Below, piece by piece: positions 11,073 to 23,470 of a stretch of DNA of 64,000 nucleotides. Origin of the DNA: Aspidapion aeneum (Eukaryota > Arthropoda > Insecta > Coleoptera > Brentidae). Every line of letters starts with the position of its first letter. Position 1 is the stretch's first letter. Under the pieces are notes generated by a model. It did no database searches and was not told the DNA's origin. It saw only the letters and a list, made by a program, of their open reading frames with translations. A program made the position numbers and the translations under genes. The stretch lies in NCBI GenBank assembly GCA_963576565.1, contig OY755047.1, forward strand, positions 33,881,851 to 33,945,850, given 5' to 3'.

Positions 11073-14000
11073 ATACAGGGTGTCCCAGAACTAATGGTAC
11101 ATAGTTAAACTGTAGATTCCCTGGGTTAAAATATTACGATTTAGCCATACTTACATTTGTCCAAAAGTTCGTACTAACCGAGTTTAACACCCTGTTAAAC
11201 TTTATTTTTTCAATTCGATTTTCTTTAATATCTTTTTTAATAATTAATATTTTTGCAAAAACTAACCAGCGTGTAAGTTTTTTTTAAATTAGCAAGACGA
11301 TTCCGTTGAAAAATTTGATGTACAATGTACAGCGTGTTCATTAGACCGCTACCATTGCATAAAAATCAGTGTATTTTTGTTGTGCCTTGGTGTATACCAG
11401 TTTTTATGTAAAATAATGGTTTTCCCATCCTTTTTATGTAAAAAAGGTAAACTGTTTTAAAGTCGCTCAAAGCAGCGGTTTATGAGATTTTTCCATTCAA
11501 AGTTTTTATTGCATGTGAGTGATATGCCTAATTTATGTATGATACTGTCTTCAATTCTTTCTACTAATTAATAATAACAAAAAATTCAGTTTGGTGGTTT
11601 TTGGGCATGGACAACTTAATTTTGGAAAAAAAAATAAATATTATATAGGGTGTTCTCTGGGTCGGTACCGTTACATTAAAATAGGTCTGACTTTTTTGTA
11701 CCTTGGTGTATACAAGATTCTACTAAAAACATTAATTTTTTAATTTTATTTAAGTAAAAAAGTTATAGCGTTTAGATGTCGCTTAGAGCAACGGTTTTCA
11801 AGATATTTAAATTATAAATTTTTATTGTATGCGTAAAAGATTTTTGATTAAATTCTTACCTACTTCATACATATTAGCTATAATCAATACTTCGCATTCT
11901 AAGATTGAATGTTTTCTTAAGAAATATTAAGTTAAAAAATATAAAGGGTGGTTCCGAGAGGTGGCTCGGTATATCCTTTTGGTGTACAGGTTAGGGGAAA
12001 TACCAGTAAATACTTGGGAAGTACTGGGAAATATCATTGAAAATACTAGGGGGCAAATACTAGGAAATACCATTGCTTGGGAAATACTAGGAAATACCAT
12101 TAAAATTTGAGGAAATACTGGGAAATACCAGGAAATACCGTAGGTATTATACCGTAGGTATTTCCTTTTGGTGTACAAAAATCGGCGATCGAGCCACCCC
12201 TCGGGTGGTTCTTCAATTATCATACGTGTGTTATCATTTTTCGTTATGAGCAAAATTATTTAAGAAAAGCCGGACTTGTCCCTCACCCCTTCCGATTTTC
12301 TTGATTTTTTTGTTGGAATATTACCTACCTGGAGAATAGACAAAAGCCAAAATATTGGCTTTCAAAAAAATTTATTGGCTAGGATATAGCCATTTTTTTG
12401 TTTTTCATAAATTTTTGACATGTTTTTGGGTATTTTCTATAATTTAGAAGTTTTTTGCAGTAAAATGTTGAAAATTGGTACATTGATGTAGAAGTGATTA
12501 GAGAACAAGAATGTGGTCAATAGAGAACAAGAATGTGGTCAATAATTTGACCTAGGACAAATTTCCACAAAAATGGTGGCCAAAACCCCTAAAATTTACA
12601 GAAAAATACCCATTTCTTTAGGAAACGTTGAAAAAAAAAATGTTCTTGAAATTTTTTGAATGCATCTTACAGAAAAAGAATCAGAAAATTGGAAGTTGTT
12701 TTTGTAGGCGGTAAATATTGAGATTTTTGACCGAATACGACAATCTTCGAGCGAGACATATAGCTACCTAAAAAAAAGTAAAAAAATGCAAACCCGTCAA
12801 ACGCGCTGGGTGATTTAGCTATATTAGGCCAGTCATTAAAGCGAAAATAAGCTTGCAAAAAGTGGTAGTAACGATTTTGACATATTATGTTGTTCACATT
12901 GGAGTTCTAAAAGAAAATTTAAGTTTTCGACTTGGGTGGGGCGGTTCTCCCCCCTCCCCACCGTCTTGGATTTAGTGTGCACAAAAACCTTTTTTTTTAT
13001 TACTTGGTCCCTGCACATTTTAGAAAATAAAGTGACAAAAGTTGAACACAATAAAATTTCTTGCAAAAACGCTACTGTAAAGTTTTTTGTCAGACGAATG
13101 GTTTTCGAGTTATGACGCTAAACATTTCTCCGCCTTTTTGGATTTTAAACAGTTTTTTTATTTAGTGGCCTTTAACTTGAAATCTGCTTATTTTTGGGAA
13201 AATCTGTTATAACATAAAATAAAGACCATGCCAATTAAGTGCTAACCGTGGACTTGGTCCACTTGGGTGATACATCGTTTGAAAGATGATTTAATTTTCT
13301 ACAATAAAGTTCATTACATACGTTCTGTAAAATGCTTACCTTTTTAGAAAATTACATAAAACTGAATAATTTCGGTTTATTTTGCATATACTATGGAAAT
13401 ACATACGAAACGGGTGTACTGCTAACACTTCAGGGTTCGTATCTCAGCAAGGGTACTACCCAGATGAACTCAGTGATATATTATTTTATAGGCTATTAGT
13501 TGGTCTTTATTTTACATTATTACAGATTTTCTCAAAAATAAGCAGTTTCGAAGTTAAATGCCACTAAAAAAAAATTGGTCAAAATCCAAAGTAGAGGCGA
13601 AATGTTTAGCGTCATAACTCAAAAACCATTCGTCTGACAAAAACATGTATAGGAGCGTTTTTGTAGGGAATTTTAACGTCTTCAACTTTTATTCAAAACT
13701 TTCTTTTCTTAAACGTACAGTAACCAAGTAATTTAAAGAAAACCCTGTTTGTGCACACTATATCCAAGATGGGGGGGGGGGCGGCCACCCACGAGGTCAA
13801 AAATTCAAATTTATTTTTAGGACTCCAATGTCAATGTCATATGTCAAAATCGCGATGCATGAACCTTTTGCAAGCTGGGGGTATTTTTTTCGCTTTAATG
13901 ACTGGCCTAATATAGCTAAATCACCCAGTGCGTTTGACGGGTTTGCATTTTTTACTTTTCTTTTTAAGTAGCTACCTGTGCCGCTCAAACAAAATTAGTC

Positions 14001-15563
14001 GAAGATTGTCTTATTGGATCAAAAATCTCAATTTTTACCAGGAACAAAAAAAAACTTCCAATTTTGAAACAATGTATTTTCTAAACGATTTATCCGAAAA
14101 ATATGAATAAATGCTCATTAGATTCGCTAATTCTTTGTCTGTGAGACGCATTTAAAAAATTTAAAGAAAAACATTTTTTCAACGTTTCGGTTCGGTTCGG
14201 TTCTTCGGTTCCCATTTCTTGGGGAATGGGTACTTTTCTGTAAATTTTAGGGGTTTTGGCCACCATTTTTGTGCAAAATTTGTCCTAGGTCAAATTATTG
14301 ACCACATTCTTGTTCGCTGATCACTTCTACATCAATGTACCAATTTTCAACACTTTACTGCAAAAAACTTCTGTTTTATAGAAAATACCCAAAATCATGT
14401 CAAAAATTTATGAACAACAGAAAAATGGCTATAACCTAGCCAATACATTTTTTGGAAAGCTAATATTTTCGCTTTTGTCTATTCTCCAGGTAGGTAATAT
14501 TCCCACAAAAATCACGAAAATCGGAGGGGGTGAGGGACAGGTCCGGCTTTTCTTAAATAATTTTGCTCTATTGCAACTGTGTAGAACTTTGTTTTTAATG
14601 AGGAATAAAACCTCTTTGTATTTTTTTAGTGTTTTGAAAGAATTATCAATAAAATTAATATTTTCAAACTTAAAACTGTTTATAATTGTAGGCAATACCC
14701 GAGAAAAACTATTTCAAAAAATTCGAAATGCTGGAGAGGCGTTCAGAAATGCAAATCTTTATTTTAAAATCAGACGTTCATATAATAAGCGAATAAACAA
14801 ATGTATTCAGGTTAACGATGGCCATTTTGAACATTTATTGTAGTTTTTTTTTGTTTTTCTATCTAAAAATTTGTTGTTGCAATAAAATATGTATAATTTT
14901 TATAATTGGTTTTTATTTTTTTTTGTTGTTAATAATTATTTAATAATTAAAATAATATTCTGTTTAAAAACCTGCTTAAGTATACACCGAGACACAAAGA
15001 AATACACTGATGATTTTAATGCAATGGTAGTGGTCCAAAGAACACCCTGTACATTGTACATCAAATTTTTCAAAGGAATCGTCTTGCAAATTTCAGAAAA
15101 ACCTACATGCTGGTTAGTTTTTGCAAAAATATTAATTGGTAGATTGAATGAAGTATCATACATAAATTAGGCATATCACTCACATGCAATAAAAACTGCA
15201 AAAACTTCAAAAACCGTTGCTCTGAGCGACTTTAAAACAGAATAACTTTTTTACTTAAAAAGGATGGGAAAACCATTATTTTACATAAGAACTGGTATAC
15301 ACGGAGGCACAAAAAAAAAGGCACTGATTTTAATGCATTGCTAGTGGTCCAGGGAACACCCTGTACACTATACATCAAAATTTTCAACGGAATCGTTTTG
15401 CCAATTTCAAAAAAAATTACACGCTGGTTATTTTTTGCAAAAATATTAATTAGTAAAAGAGTTATTAAAGAAAATCGAATTAAAAAAATAAAGTTTAACA
15501 CCCTGTATCTCGGTTAGTACGAACTTTTGGACTAAGGTAAGTATGTTATATACCCTGTATAGA
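11073..15563. mobile_element. Large foldback element with arms of about 2 kb
   Basis: The two halves are imperfect inverted copies of each other. The outer ends are CTATACAGGGTGTCCC at 11,073 and CCCTGTATAG at 15,563. Matching pairs seen include about 11,140-11,290 with 15,400-15,545, about 12,300-12,600 with 14,210-14,530, and about 13,195-13,240 with 13,490-13,540. The loop is about 250 bases around 13,365. The arms are not perfect: the left arm has an extra insert (11,945-12,212), and the right arm carries duplicated submodules, each with an ACACCCTGTACA motif (about 15,047 and 15,354). Reading frames of up to 148 residues inside the arms mirror each other and look non-coding. No transposase was found. 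Just outside lies another TATACAGGGTGTTCC end (11,044), so this element may have inserted into an older relative. Confidence 0.75.
11945..12212. repeat. Hairpin-bounded GGAAATAC minisatellite
   Basis: At about 11,995-12,165 a degenerate 10-20-base unit built on GGGAAATACYAGGAAATACC is repeated around ten times. It is bracketed by direct copies of CCTTTTGGTGTAC and, outside those, by an imperfect inverted repeat (GTGGTTCCGAGAGGTGGCTC at the left; its complement around CGAGCCACCCCTCGGGTGG at the right). It is absent from the mirror position in the other arm of the foldback element, so it looks like a separate insertion. Confidence 0.65.
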
Positions 15564-16116
15564 AACTTTAGAAACGGTCAGATATACAATTTTGGTGAAG
15601 TACGAAAAATGCTGAGCTATTTCAAGTCCAATAAGATACTGTATCGAAATTATAATGATATCTACATAGGCTTTTCACCATCTTGTATAAAATTTTTATG
15701 AAATTTTGCAGACTACGCTTAATCGAGTAATTAGGCCCGTTTTTTTAGAAACCAGAGTCGACTTTGGTAAGTATTTCTTATGGCTGTGATATTGGATTTA
15801 TACGTCATTTAATAGAGCTTAAAAAGAACTTTTTAACCATGTAGGTCAAGCCTATATTTGTAAGACAAAAAAGATAAATTTAAAAATAAAAATGGTTTTA
15901 CACTTAGTTTGCTGTGAAACAAATCTGTCAAAACTTTGATATTATTTAGTTAATTTATTTGTTTTAAAGCTTCTGAATTATTGGTGATGTTTGTTGAGTT
16001 CAACTGCCAATGTATCATTTTGAGCTATAAAAACGCTGAAGCTTCGCAAAAGCTATTTTAATTATACACTTTCAGCGATTGGTACCTGTGCTGGGTTTAA
16101 GCTCTAGTTAACCCTA

Positions 16117-16690
16117 TATACAGGGTGTTCCAAGTTACGTGTCCACCATTGCTAACTTAACTAAACTTATTAAAGATACAAAAAAGTTTAAATTATCAGA
16201 TGTCAGAATTTTTGAGGGCTCATTAATACTTTTAAATAAAAAAATAGAACACTGCTGTTTGGGGTTTTCGAGTCTTTCCAAAATATATAAAAATACATTA
16301 AGTAATTGATTAAGTCTTTCAATTCTAAACAAAAAATGTTTTGATTTTTTTGTTCTAAAGTTAAACATACCGAAGATATTTTAAATTCAAAATTACGTAT
16401 TGAAATTTTATTTTAAGAAATAAGTCTAAGCGTAATTTTGAATTTGGAATACCTTCGTTATTTTTAGCTTTGAGAAAAAAAAAATCGAGGGATAATTTTT
16501 TGTCTAGAAATGATTTTTTTTTTAAATATTTTTTGAAAAAACCTCGAAAACACGATGTTTCTTTTTTTTTATTTAAGCATTTTAAATAGCGTTAAAAATT
16601 CCAGTAGTTTTCGAATCTAAACTTTTTTCTATCTTTAATAATAGCGAAGTTAGCAATAGAATGGACACTTAATTTAAAACACACTGTATA
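16117..16690. mobile_element. MITE with TATACAGGGTGTTCC ends, 574 bp
   Basis: The left end TATACAGGGTGTTCCAAGTT continues into GTGTCCA; the right end is its imperfect complement (GTGTCC, then TTTAAATTAAG, then ACACACTGTATA). Subterminal matches extend about 80 bases (TAACTT and AGATACAAAAAAGTTTA against its complement at 16,615-16,650). A second inverted pair occurs inside (about 16,360-16,400 and 16,425-16,465). It has no coding capacity. Confidence 0.75.
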
Positions 16691-17339
16691 TGGGGTCGTT
16701 TTTTAATTTTAATCAAAATATGAACATTAACTTTAATTTAATTTAACGCTTTCTCATCTTTTTATGGTATTGTTATGACTTTCCTCATAAAAAATGTTTT
16801 TTATTTTATTTTATTATTTTTTGGCCGAAAGTAAAAAAACAAACAAAATAAAGATCGTTTGTTAAGACCTTTATTTTGTTTGTTTAATTAAATAAAAGGG
16901 AAAGTTTTGCCATAAAGTTATGTAACTATGTATAACAACATACAAAAATTAGGGGTACTGCATTTTCCCTAGCTAACTAACCGGCAAACTGTTTTTAATA
17001 AACTCACATTTATATAAATAAGTAAACATTTGTATAAATATAATTTAGTATTAATAAAAAATAACAAATAATTTAATACAAACCAAAACGCCTAAAAAAA
17101 ATTATCAAGCCTCCTGCTGCTAACACAAAACTGTCAAATCTTAAAACATTTGTTTACAAGATGCCCAAGATATTTGAGTTAGTCGAAAAACACAATTTAT
17201 AGTTTTTGCCCGATTTTTTAAAAACTCCTATATAAGTGTACATATTTTTAATTTCGATCCAGCATCTGATTACGCTTTTTTCTTATTTAACCTAAATTGT
17301 ATCTCTTATGGTTTCCTATATCCCCATATAGGTGCTTTT

Positions 17340-17640
17340 ATATTTAACACCTTGTCTAGGTGTCCGAGATCTAGATAAAATTTGTATAAGTTATTATTAT
17401 TATAAAAATAATAAAAAAGAAAAAAATCAAAAAAAAGTGGTAGTATTAAAGACAAAAACCGACATAATTTTAGTCAAATTTTTCAATTGAAACAAATTTT
17501 GTAGATCTTGCTTTTTATATAGTTTAGGGTTTCCTTTTCATCAGCGTAAATCAATTGTGTGCAAGGGAGAAACTGAATAAGAAGGTGTAATTGGAAAAAT
17601 CGAAGCAGCATATTGTCAGTATTTTTCTGCCTTTTCTACT
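17340..17640 (+). repeat. Dispersed repeat, copy 2
   Basis: Direct-orientation partner of 10,500-10,870, sharing AGGTGTCCGAG, GACAAAAACCGACATAATTT and CAGCGTAAATCAATTG in the same order. Confidence 0.55.
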
Positions 17641-19821
17641 TGTAAAAAGCTTTAAAGAATACATTGTTCAGAAGATTTTTATAGTGTCGAATAAAGAATT
17701 TTTTTTGTTGATATATTTTTTGTATTGCTCTTAATGGAAACTTTATGTCAGTCAATTTTACACTAGGATAAAAAGAAATAAGATAAAAGCAATGACTAAA
17801 TTACTGTTAAGTTAAGTTGATTTTTTTGTTTGAAAAATTACTAAAATCACAACTGTATGATTAGGATGAATTTCATTTATACAGGTTTGTACTAATCTAT
17901 GATTTTCGAGTTTTAAAAACTAGTATTTACAGTTTGGTATAAATTTTCTAACATCCCAAATACGTCGCTTTAAAATCATGCTTTAAGATTAAAACAATAT
18001 TTTTAATAGAATTTATTTTTATTCAAAATATTTTAGCCTTTTTTTAAGTAGCAAAAATATAACATTTTATCGTTTTTTTAAAAACTACATTTAATATAAA
18101 ATTTTGCTTTTGTTTGCCTCCTAATTTTTTTTTATATTTTACGTTTGCTATCAATCGTATGTTTCCGAAGTAGCCTAATTTTGGAGTTTTCATTTACTAG
18201 TGAGTTTTTAGTATAGGTTAGGCATAGCACTTGTTTTAAAAACTATAATTCTTATTTTTGTGTTATAAAGTTTTGTTAAAAAAAATATCGATTTTTTTCA
18301 TTCATAAATTGAAAATTTATTATATTTTTGTGATATTTTGCAATATAGTAGCTTAAGAATACAAAATGTTATTTGTTTTCACAAAAAATATATAAAAAAA
18401 CATATTTTCTCAATATATGAATCGTGAACTAAAAAAATAACAAGTTAGAGCAATAATAACCTACTATTGTAAATCAAAATTAATTAAATAAGACTATAAA
18501 CTAATGTAAATACTTTTCTATTAATTTTTGTTAAAATATGCGTACGCATTTGGGGAATATAATTAATTAATTCCTGTTAGCAATTAAAAACTGGTATAGA
18601 CAAGCAATAGTTAAATATCTAAAAACACTAGGAAATCTAAGAAAGACATATCTATACTAAAACGCAATTATGGAAAAGGTATAAAAAGGCTTTAAAAATA
18701 AGGATATTTGATTTTAGGCTGTAACATACATTATTAAAGCAAAGCAATGAAGTAGCTATTGTCAATTCTGTCTAGTAGTAGCTATTGTCAAAAAAAATGT
18801 AAATTTTAATTTAATATATAAATAAAAACTCTTGCTTGTTAACGTTATACATGTAATATCAAAAAACTATTATTTAAAAAAACGGCAAAAATACCTTTTA
18901 TTTTATCTTTGCTTTATTCTTTTATATTTTTGCTTTTAAACTATCAAATATTTAAAAAGTAAAATTACAAAAAGTTAACCCCGGTTACTTTTTTAGCCTT
19001 ACAATTCAACTTCAACTGAATTCTTAAAACACCCAAATAAAGCTTTGGATTGGCTGAAAATATTTAAATTGAATAGAAACTGTTCATTTAAAAAAAATAT
19101 ATATAATAATGTTTGTCTTTTTTTTTTTGATCCACTCTAGTAGACATGTTTCCATCTATTAGAATTATTAGCTCCTTAGAATGAAACCTTATTAATTTTT
19201 TAAAGACATTATAGACACCTTTTTCAGGTTTTAAACAAAACAAAGATTTAAATGCCTAAATATTTTATAACCATTTGAAAGAAAAACGGCAGCATTGTAA
19301 AAATAATAAAAAACAAAAGTTATGATATAAGAAAGTTTTTTGAAAAGCCTAATTATTTTTGAAGACACTTAAACAACTTTGCAAAATATTCATTTTTTTT
19401 TAAGTTTTTTTTTAATTAAATTCTTTACATTACTTTTTAATATCTGTTGTTTAACAAATCCCAACGTCATAAAAAAATTTTTTTAAACTAATTTACTGCT
19501 TACCTTCTGGTTTTCTTTCTTAAAAAAATTAAAACATATAGTGCGTGCATTTGCAGGCTTAAGTCCTTCTCAGCGTGATTATTTAGCGTCAACATTTTTA
19601 GTAAATATTATTTTAGTGATTTTATATTTATTGGACTTATGTTTTGCCAAAAAAAAGGTGTTTTCCGATTTTAATTGCGTGTGCGTTCCAGAATAACTTT
19701 GTATTGAACGTTATTTATGTTTATTGGGATACAATTAATGAACATATCGGTAAAGTCAACATGAATTGTTGTATTATTTTAGCTTGGTTTGCTCCCCAAG
19801 TAACACAAGTTATTGCTTAAC

Positions 19822-19921
19822 AGCTGCCCCAACTTTGTTGCAACAAATATATCTAGCTGCTAGCTTTAGCTATCTATTGCCCCAACATTCCGTAAATATA
19901 TTTAAAGCTTTGGGGCAGCTA
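19822..19921. repeat. Short hairpin with AGCTGCCCCAA ends
   Basis: CAGCTGCCCCAACTTT at the left and AAAGCTTTGGGGCAGCT at the right form a stem about 100 bases apart. Similar CCCCAA plus TTTTAGAGCA motifs recur at 20,410 and 20,475. It is probably a small MITE or MITE remnant. Confidence 0.45.
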
Positions 19922-20539
19922 AAAGTGCTATGTCATGAAAGCATCAGGGCAAGTGTTTTTAGCTTTTTTTCAAAAAATCGTTTGGAACCCATCAAATTTA
20001 GTTGCAAAGACAAGTCTGTTGAGTTGAGTTGAGTTTTTTTATGTTTTTTTTTTATTTTTTTAGGTTATTTTTTATTGGCATAATTCTTCCTGCAATAAAT
20101 TTTAGACATACTCTGGGGACCTAGACTTCATTGTGACGTTAATTTAAAATGGACTAAAAATCCTTATATATCTTGAACCTTTCACCGAAAACTTCCATAT
20201 TTTCATAACGTTTTTTCAAGCAAACAGTGTACTTACATTAATATTTTAAGTTGCATCTTTATGAGTAATTAAATGTTTCTATGTTTTTTTAATTTTTTAC
20301 AAAAAGAACTTGGTTTTCCGTTGTGGACCACAATTATCCAAACATTGTTAATAGGAAGGAATGTGGAGAAGAGAAAAAAATATTCGTCAGAGTGCTCTTG
20401 CTTACATTACCCCAATAGTTTTAGAGCAGAAAATGTCGGTACAAGACAGCCATGCTGATTGCCAGCAAATACGGTGTTGCCCCAATGTTTTTAGAGCAAA
20501 AGTTTTGCTGTAAAAACTTAATTGGTCATTCTGTATTGA

Positions 20540-21250
20540 TTGATTGATTAGTCACGCCAGTAAGGGTAAGTTTTGGGAGTCCCCGATACTGCATATATTT
20601 AGCTTATTGTATCTCCTGCTAGGTGGTTTTTCCAAGTTTAGGAGGCTTGACGACCTCGCTAAGAGCAGCAGCCCCTTTACTAGGTTTCTGTGACAATCTG
20701 CCTTTCTGGAAGGGTTTTTGTCCAGGAGGATTTTTGTTCTGCAGAAGGTCAGTGCTGAGCACTCAAATATTCTGTGAGAGGCTGTTTCGTCGTCCTCTTC
20801 TCAAAGTCTGCATATGGGCTCATCCCTGTAGATTCCCTTTCTATGCATATGTTTTCTCAGTGTGCAGTGACCGGTTATAAGTCTCGTTACCTGCCTGATT
20901 TGTTTTCTATTGAGTTTTAGTAGTTCACAGGTGAGTGAGGGTAATGGTGATAACACCATTTTCTTACTGTGCTTTAGCCTTGGTAATGAATGCCAGTGGT
21001 TTCGATGTTCCTCACTTATCCATCGTTTGATGTAGCCAGGTTTTTGAAATTCCAAACGCAGGTTTTGGCCCTATGAATGGTTTTTCAGATCCATTTATAG
21101 CTCATTCGGTATTACTTGGATTATTATCTTATTGCATAGGACTGAAGCTGGGTGATGTCTTCTTGTAATTTCACTTCAAATTCCTTTTTATTTTTTTTTC
21201 CTATCACTGAGCCTTTGTTTTCTGGAGAGTAGCTATGAGATATATATATT
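20540..21250 (-). mobile_element. LINE 3' fragment with RNase H region (I/LOA/R1-like)
   Basis: On the minus strand, residues resembling the end of a LINE ORF2 are readable: HWHSLPRLKHSKKMV, then ELLKLNRKQIRQVTRLITGH, CTLRKHMHRKGIYRDEPICR, and a cysteine/histidine patch. This order (end of RNase H domain, then a zinc-knuckle-like tail) is typical of RNase H-bearing LINEs. The frame is interrupted by stops. The 3' end on the + strand is a TTGATTGATTGATTAG tract, which would be the tetranucleotide tail. The sequence decays beyond about 21,250. Confidence 0.7.
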
Positions 21251-22044
21251 TTTTAATAAAATAAATTATCGTAATAACGTTGTCGTTTTTAAGTTAAGGC
21301 CACCGTTGCTTATAAGCTATTCTGTTTATAAAATTCTTTGCTATCGACTTTAGTAAAAATATATTCGATGTTTTATTTGCTGTTGTAATTATCTTAATCT
21401 TCTTAAAAAATACTAGTAATTTGCTATTACCGATTTAATTTGAGCCACCATATAACGACAGTTTTCTTGTGTTAAAATATCTGGTATAGAACAGATAAAA
21501 GAAAGGGTCTTGATCCTAAATTTGCCTAACCTAGATTAATTACCTTCTTGTGTTATTCTGATGTATTGTTAACTCCCCTTGGCGACTTATAAAAACTAGA
21601 CAATTTTAACTATCATTTGAAAGTTTAAAAAGGTTTAACCTAGTTTTTTTAATCCTGTTGTGACCCATATTAAAAGTAGCTTTTAAATTAGGAAAAGCAT
21701 TAATGCCGTTTTTAATTTTTGAGGATTAAAAAAAAGTTTATTGTTGGCAAATAATTTAGCAGGAAGCTTATATAAGCTAATATTTCAGAAACTATTTATC
21801 AAAACTGCGACACATGGGGTATTTTTGAAAAGTATATTCCAAGCCTAATGTATAAATTAAATAATATAAGGAGCATATGATTTACAAAAACTATAAATTT
21901 GAGCGCCTGTCAAATACGGTAAGCATCAGGAATAAAGTCAAGATGCAATTTAAAAGTAAAAATTTCGCGAATTTGGTTAATATTTCTTTTATATTCCTAT
22001 ATCAATTATTAATGGTCTGAAAGGGTGGGAAAAAATATAATGAG

Positions 22045-22060
22045 ACACCCTGTACTTATA
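22045..22060. other. Isolated MITE terminus (CACCCTGTA)
   Basis: GACACCCTGTACTT resembles the right end of the TATACAGGGTG family, and an opposite end (TGTACAGGGTGAGTC) lies at about 22,369. The orientation points outward, so these are remnants of two elements, not one. Confidence 0.4.
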
Positions 22061-22686
22061 AAAAATACTTTGCTTTAAAAAAAATACAATAATAAAATTT
22101 CATAGATATTGTGACACAAAAATATTTGCAATTACGGGCAAATTGAAATTGATAACTCATAAAAAGCTTTTGCTTTGACGGTTTAACCAAATTATCAGAG
22201 GATAATAAATTCTAAAATAAATTGTATGCAATATAAAATAAAATGTAGTATTAAAAATATATTTAATAAAAGTGTATATATCACTGCAGCAGAACTAATT
22301 AACAAAATAAATCAAGTTATCCTACGCCTAGAACAAGCTTATGAAATTTAGTTATTTTAGCTCATATGTACAGGGTGAGTCAAATTTTACGTTTTTGAGG
22401 GTATTAGGTTTTTCAAGCCAAGACAAATTAAAATAATTAGAGATGCCCTGTGCTCGATTTTCGATACGTTCTTAAATATCAAAACCACTTCTTAATAGTC
22501 CTCGTAGTTTTCAGCTACAACAGGATTTTGAGCCTGCATATAAAAAGGGGGTCTTTCATTTTTACATGGAGAGCCACAATTTTTAAAACATATTTTATGT
22601 AAAATATGTCTGTATGGCTTCACACGAATAAAAATTAAGTCTGGAAAAAAAATAAAAACCTTTTAATCCATGTTGGTAGTGAGTAT

Positions 22687-23215
22687 ATCTATTTATTTAG
22701 CCATTTTAATTCATCTTTGGACATAGACCTCCCCCAATATCTTCCACTCTTCTCTATCTATCGCCGTGTTCATCCATATAGTTCCCGCGTGTTTCTTCAA
22801 ATCGACCTCTCATCTCATTTGGGGACTTCTTTCTACTTCTTTTATTTTCCTAAGGTCTCCAGTTTACAATATATTTGTTCCATCGATCGTTATTCTGTCT
22901 GATATTATGACCGGCAAATTTCCATTTTAATTTTGCTACTTTTCCTCTGGTATCCCTTAATTTTGTTTTATTTCTTATCCATTTATTGCTTTTTCTTTCT
23001 GCTAGCTTTACATGTAACATGTGTCTTTCTATTGATCTTTGGGCTTTTGTTACCTTATCTATGTTTAATTTTGTTGTGTCCAGGTCTGGGATCCATAGGT
23101 AAGTACAGGAAGGATACATTGGTTATACACTTTCGTTTTCAGGTACTGACGGTATTTTTTATTTCTGAATATGAAGCCTAATTTACCGAATGCTGCCCAG
23201 ACAGGTAGTGAGTAC
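22687..23215 (-). mobile_element. RTE-type LINE, copy C, 3' fragment
   Basis: It is colinear with copies A and D. The + strand starts at an ATCTATTTATTTAG tail and continues through the conserved C-terminal coding region. The minus-strand frame shows LDTTKLNIDKVTKAQRSIER, RKSNKWIRNKTKLRD and AKLKWKFAGHNIRQ. It is truncated at about 23,215 and non-functional. Confidence 0.82.
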
Positions 23216-23384
23216 TGCAATGAAAAGAATAGTTAATTTAAAACTTTTATTTAGCATAATGCTACTAAATTTATTAATACAATTCCAATCCTAAAAAAAA
23301 AAGATATAACTTAAAATAAGCGGCAAATAATACTAAACGGGTTATCTTAGGTGCCCATCAATTCGCAGAGCATTTTCAGGGGTT

Positions 23385-23470
23385 CAGTGGCATATACAAG
23401 GGGGGTCATGGGGTTTCCGCCCCCCCCCCCCCGAAGCTGATTTTTAAAACATTTTTTACAGATTTGTTTG
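23385..23470 (+). mobile_element. Truncated hAT-like MITE
   Basis: It begins CAGTGGCATATACAAGGGGG and has a long C run followed by GAAGCTGATTTTTAAAA, matching the left half of the MITEs at 27.8 and 38.5 kb. The right terminus was not found. Confidence 0.55.

Noticed and set aside
14397..14843. 148-codon frame in the foldback element
   Set aside because: It lies wholly in one arm of an inverted repeat; the mirror copy is broken and the composition is AT-driven.
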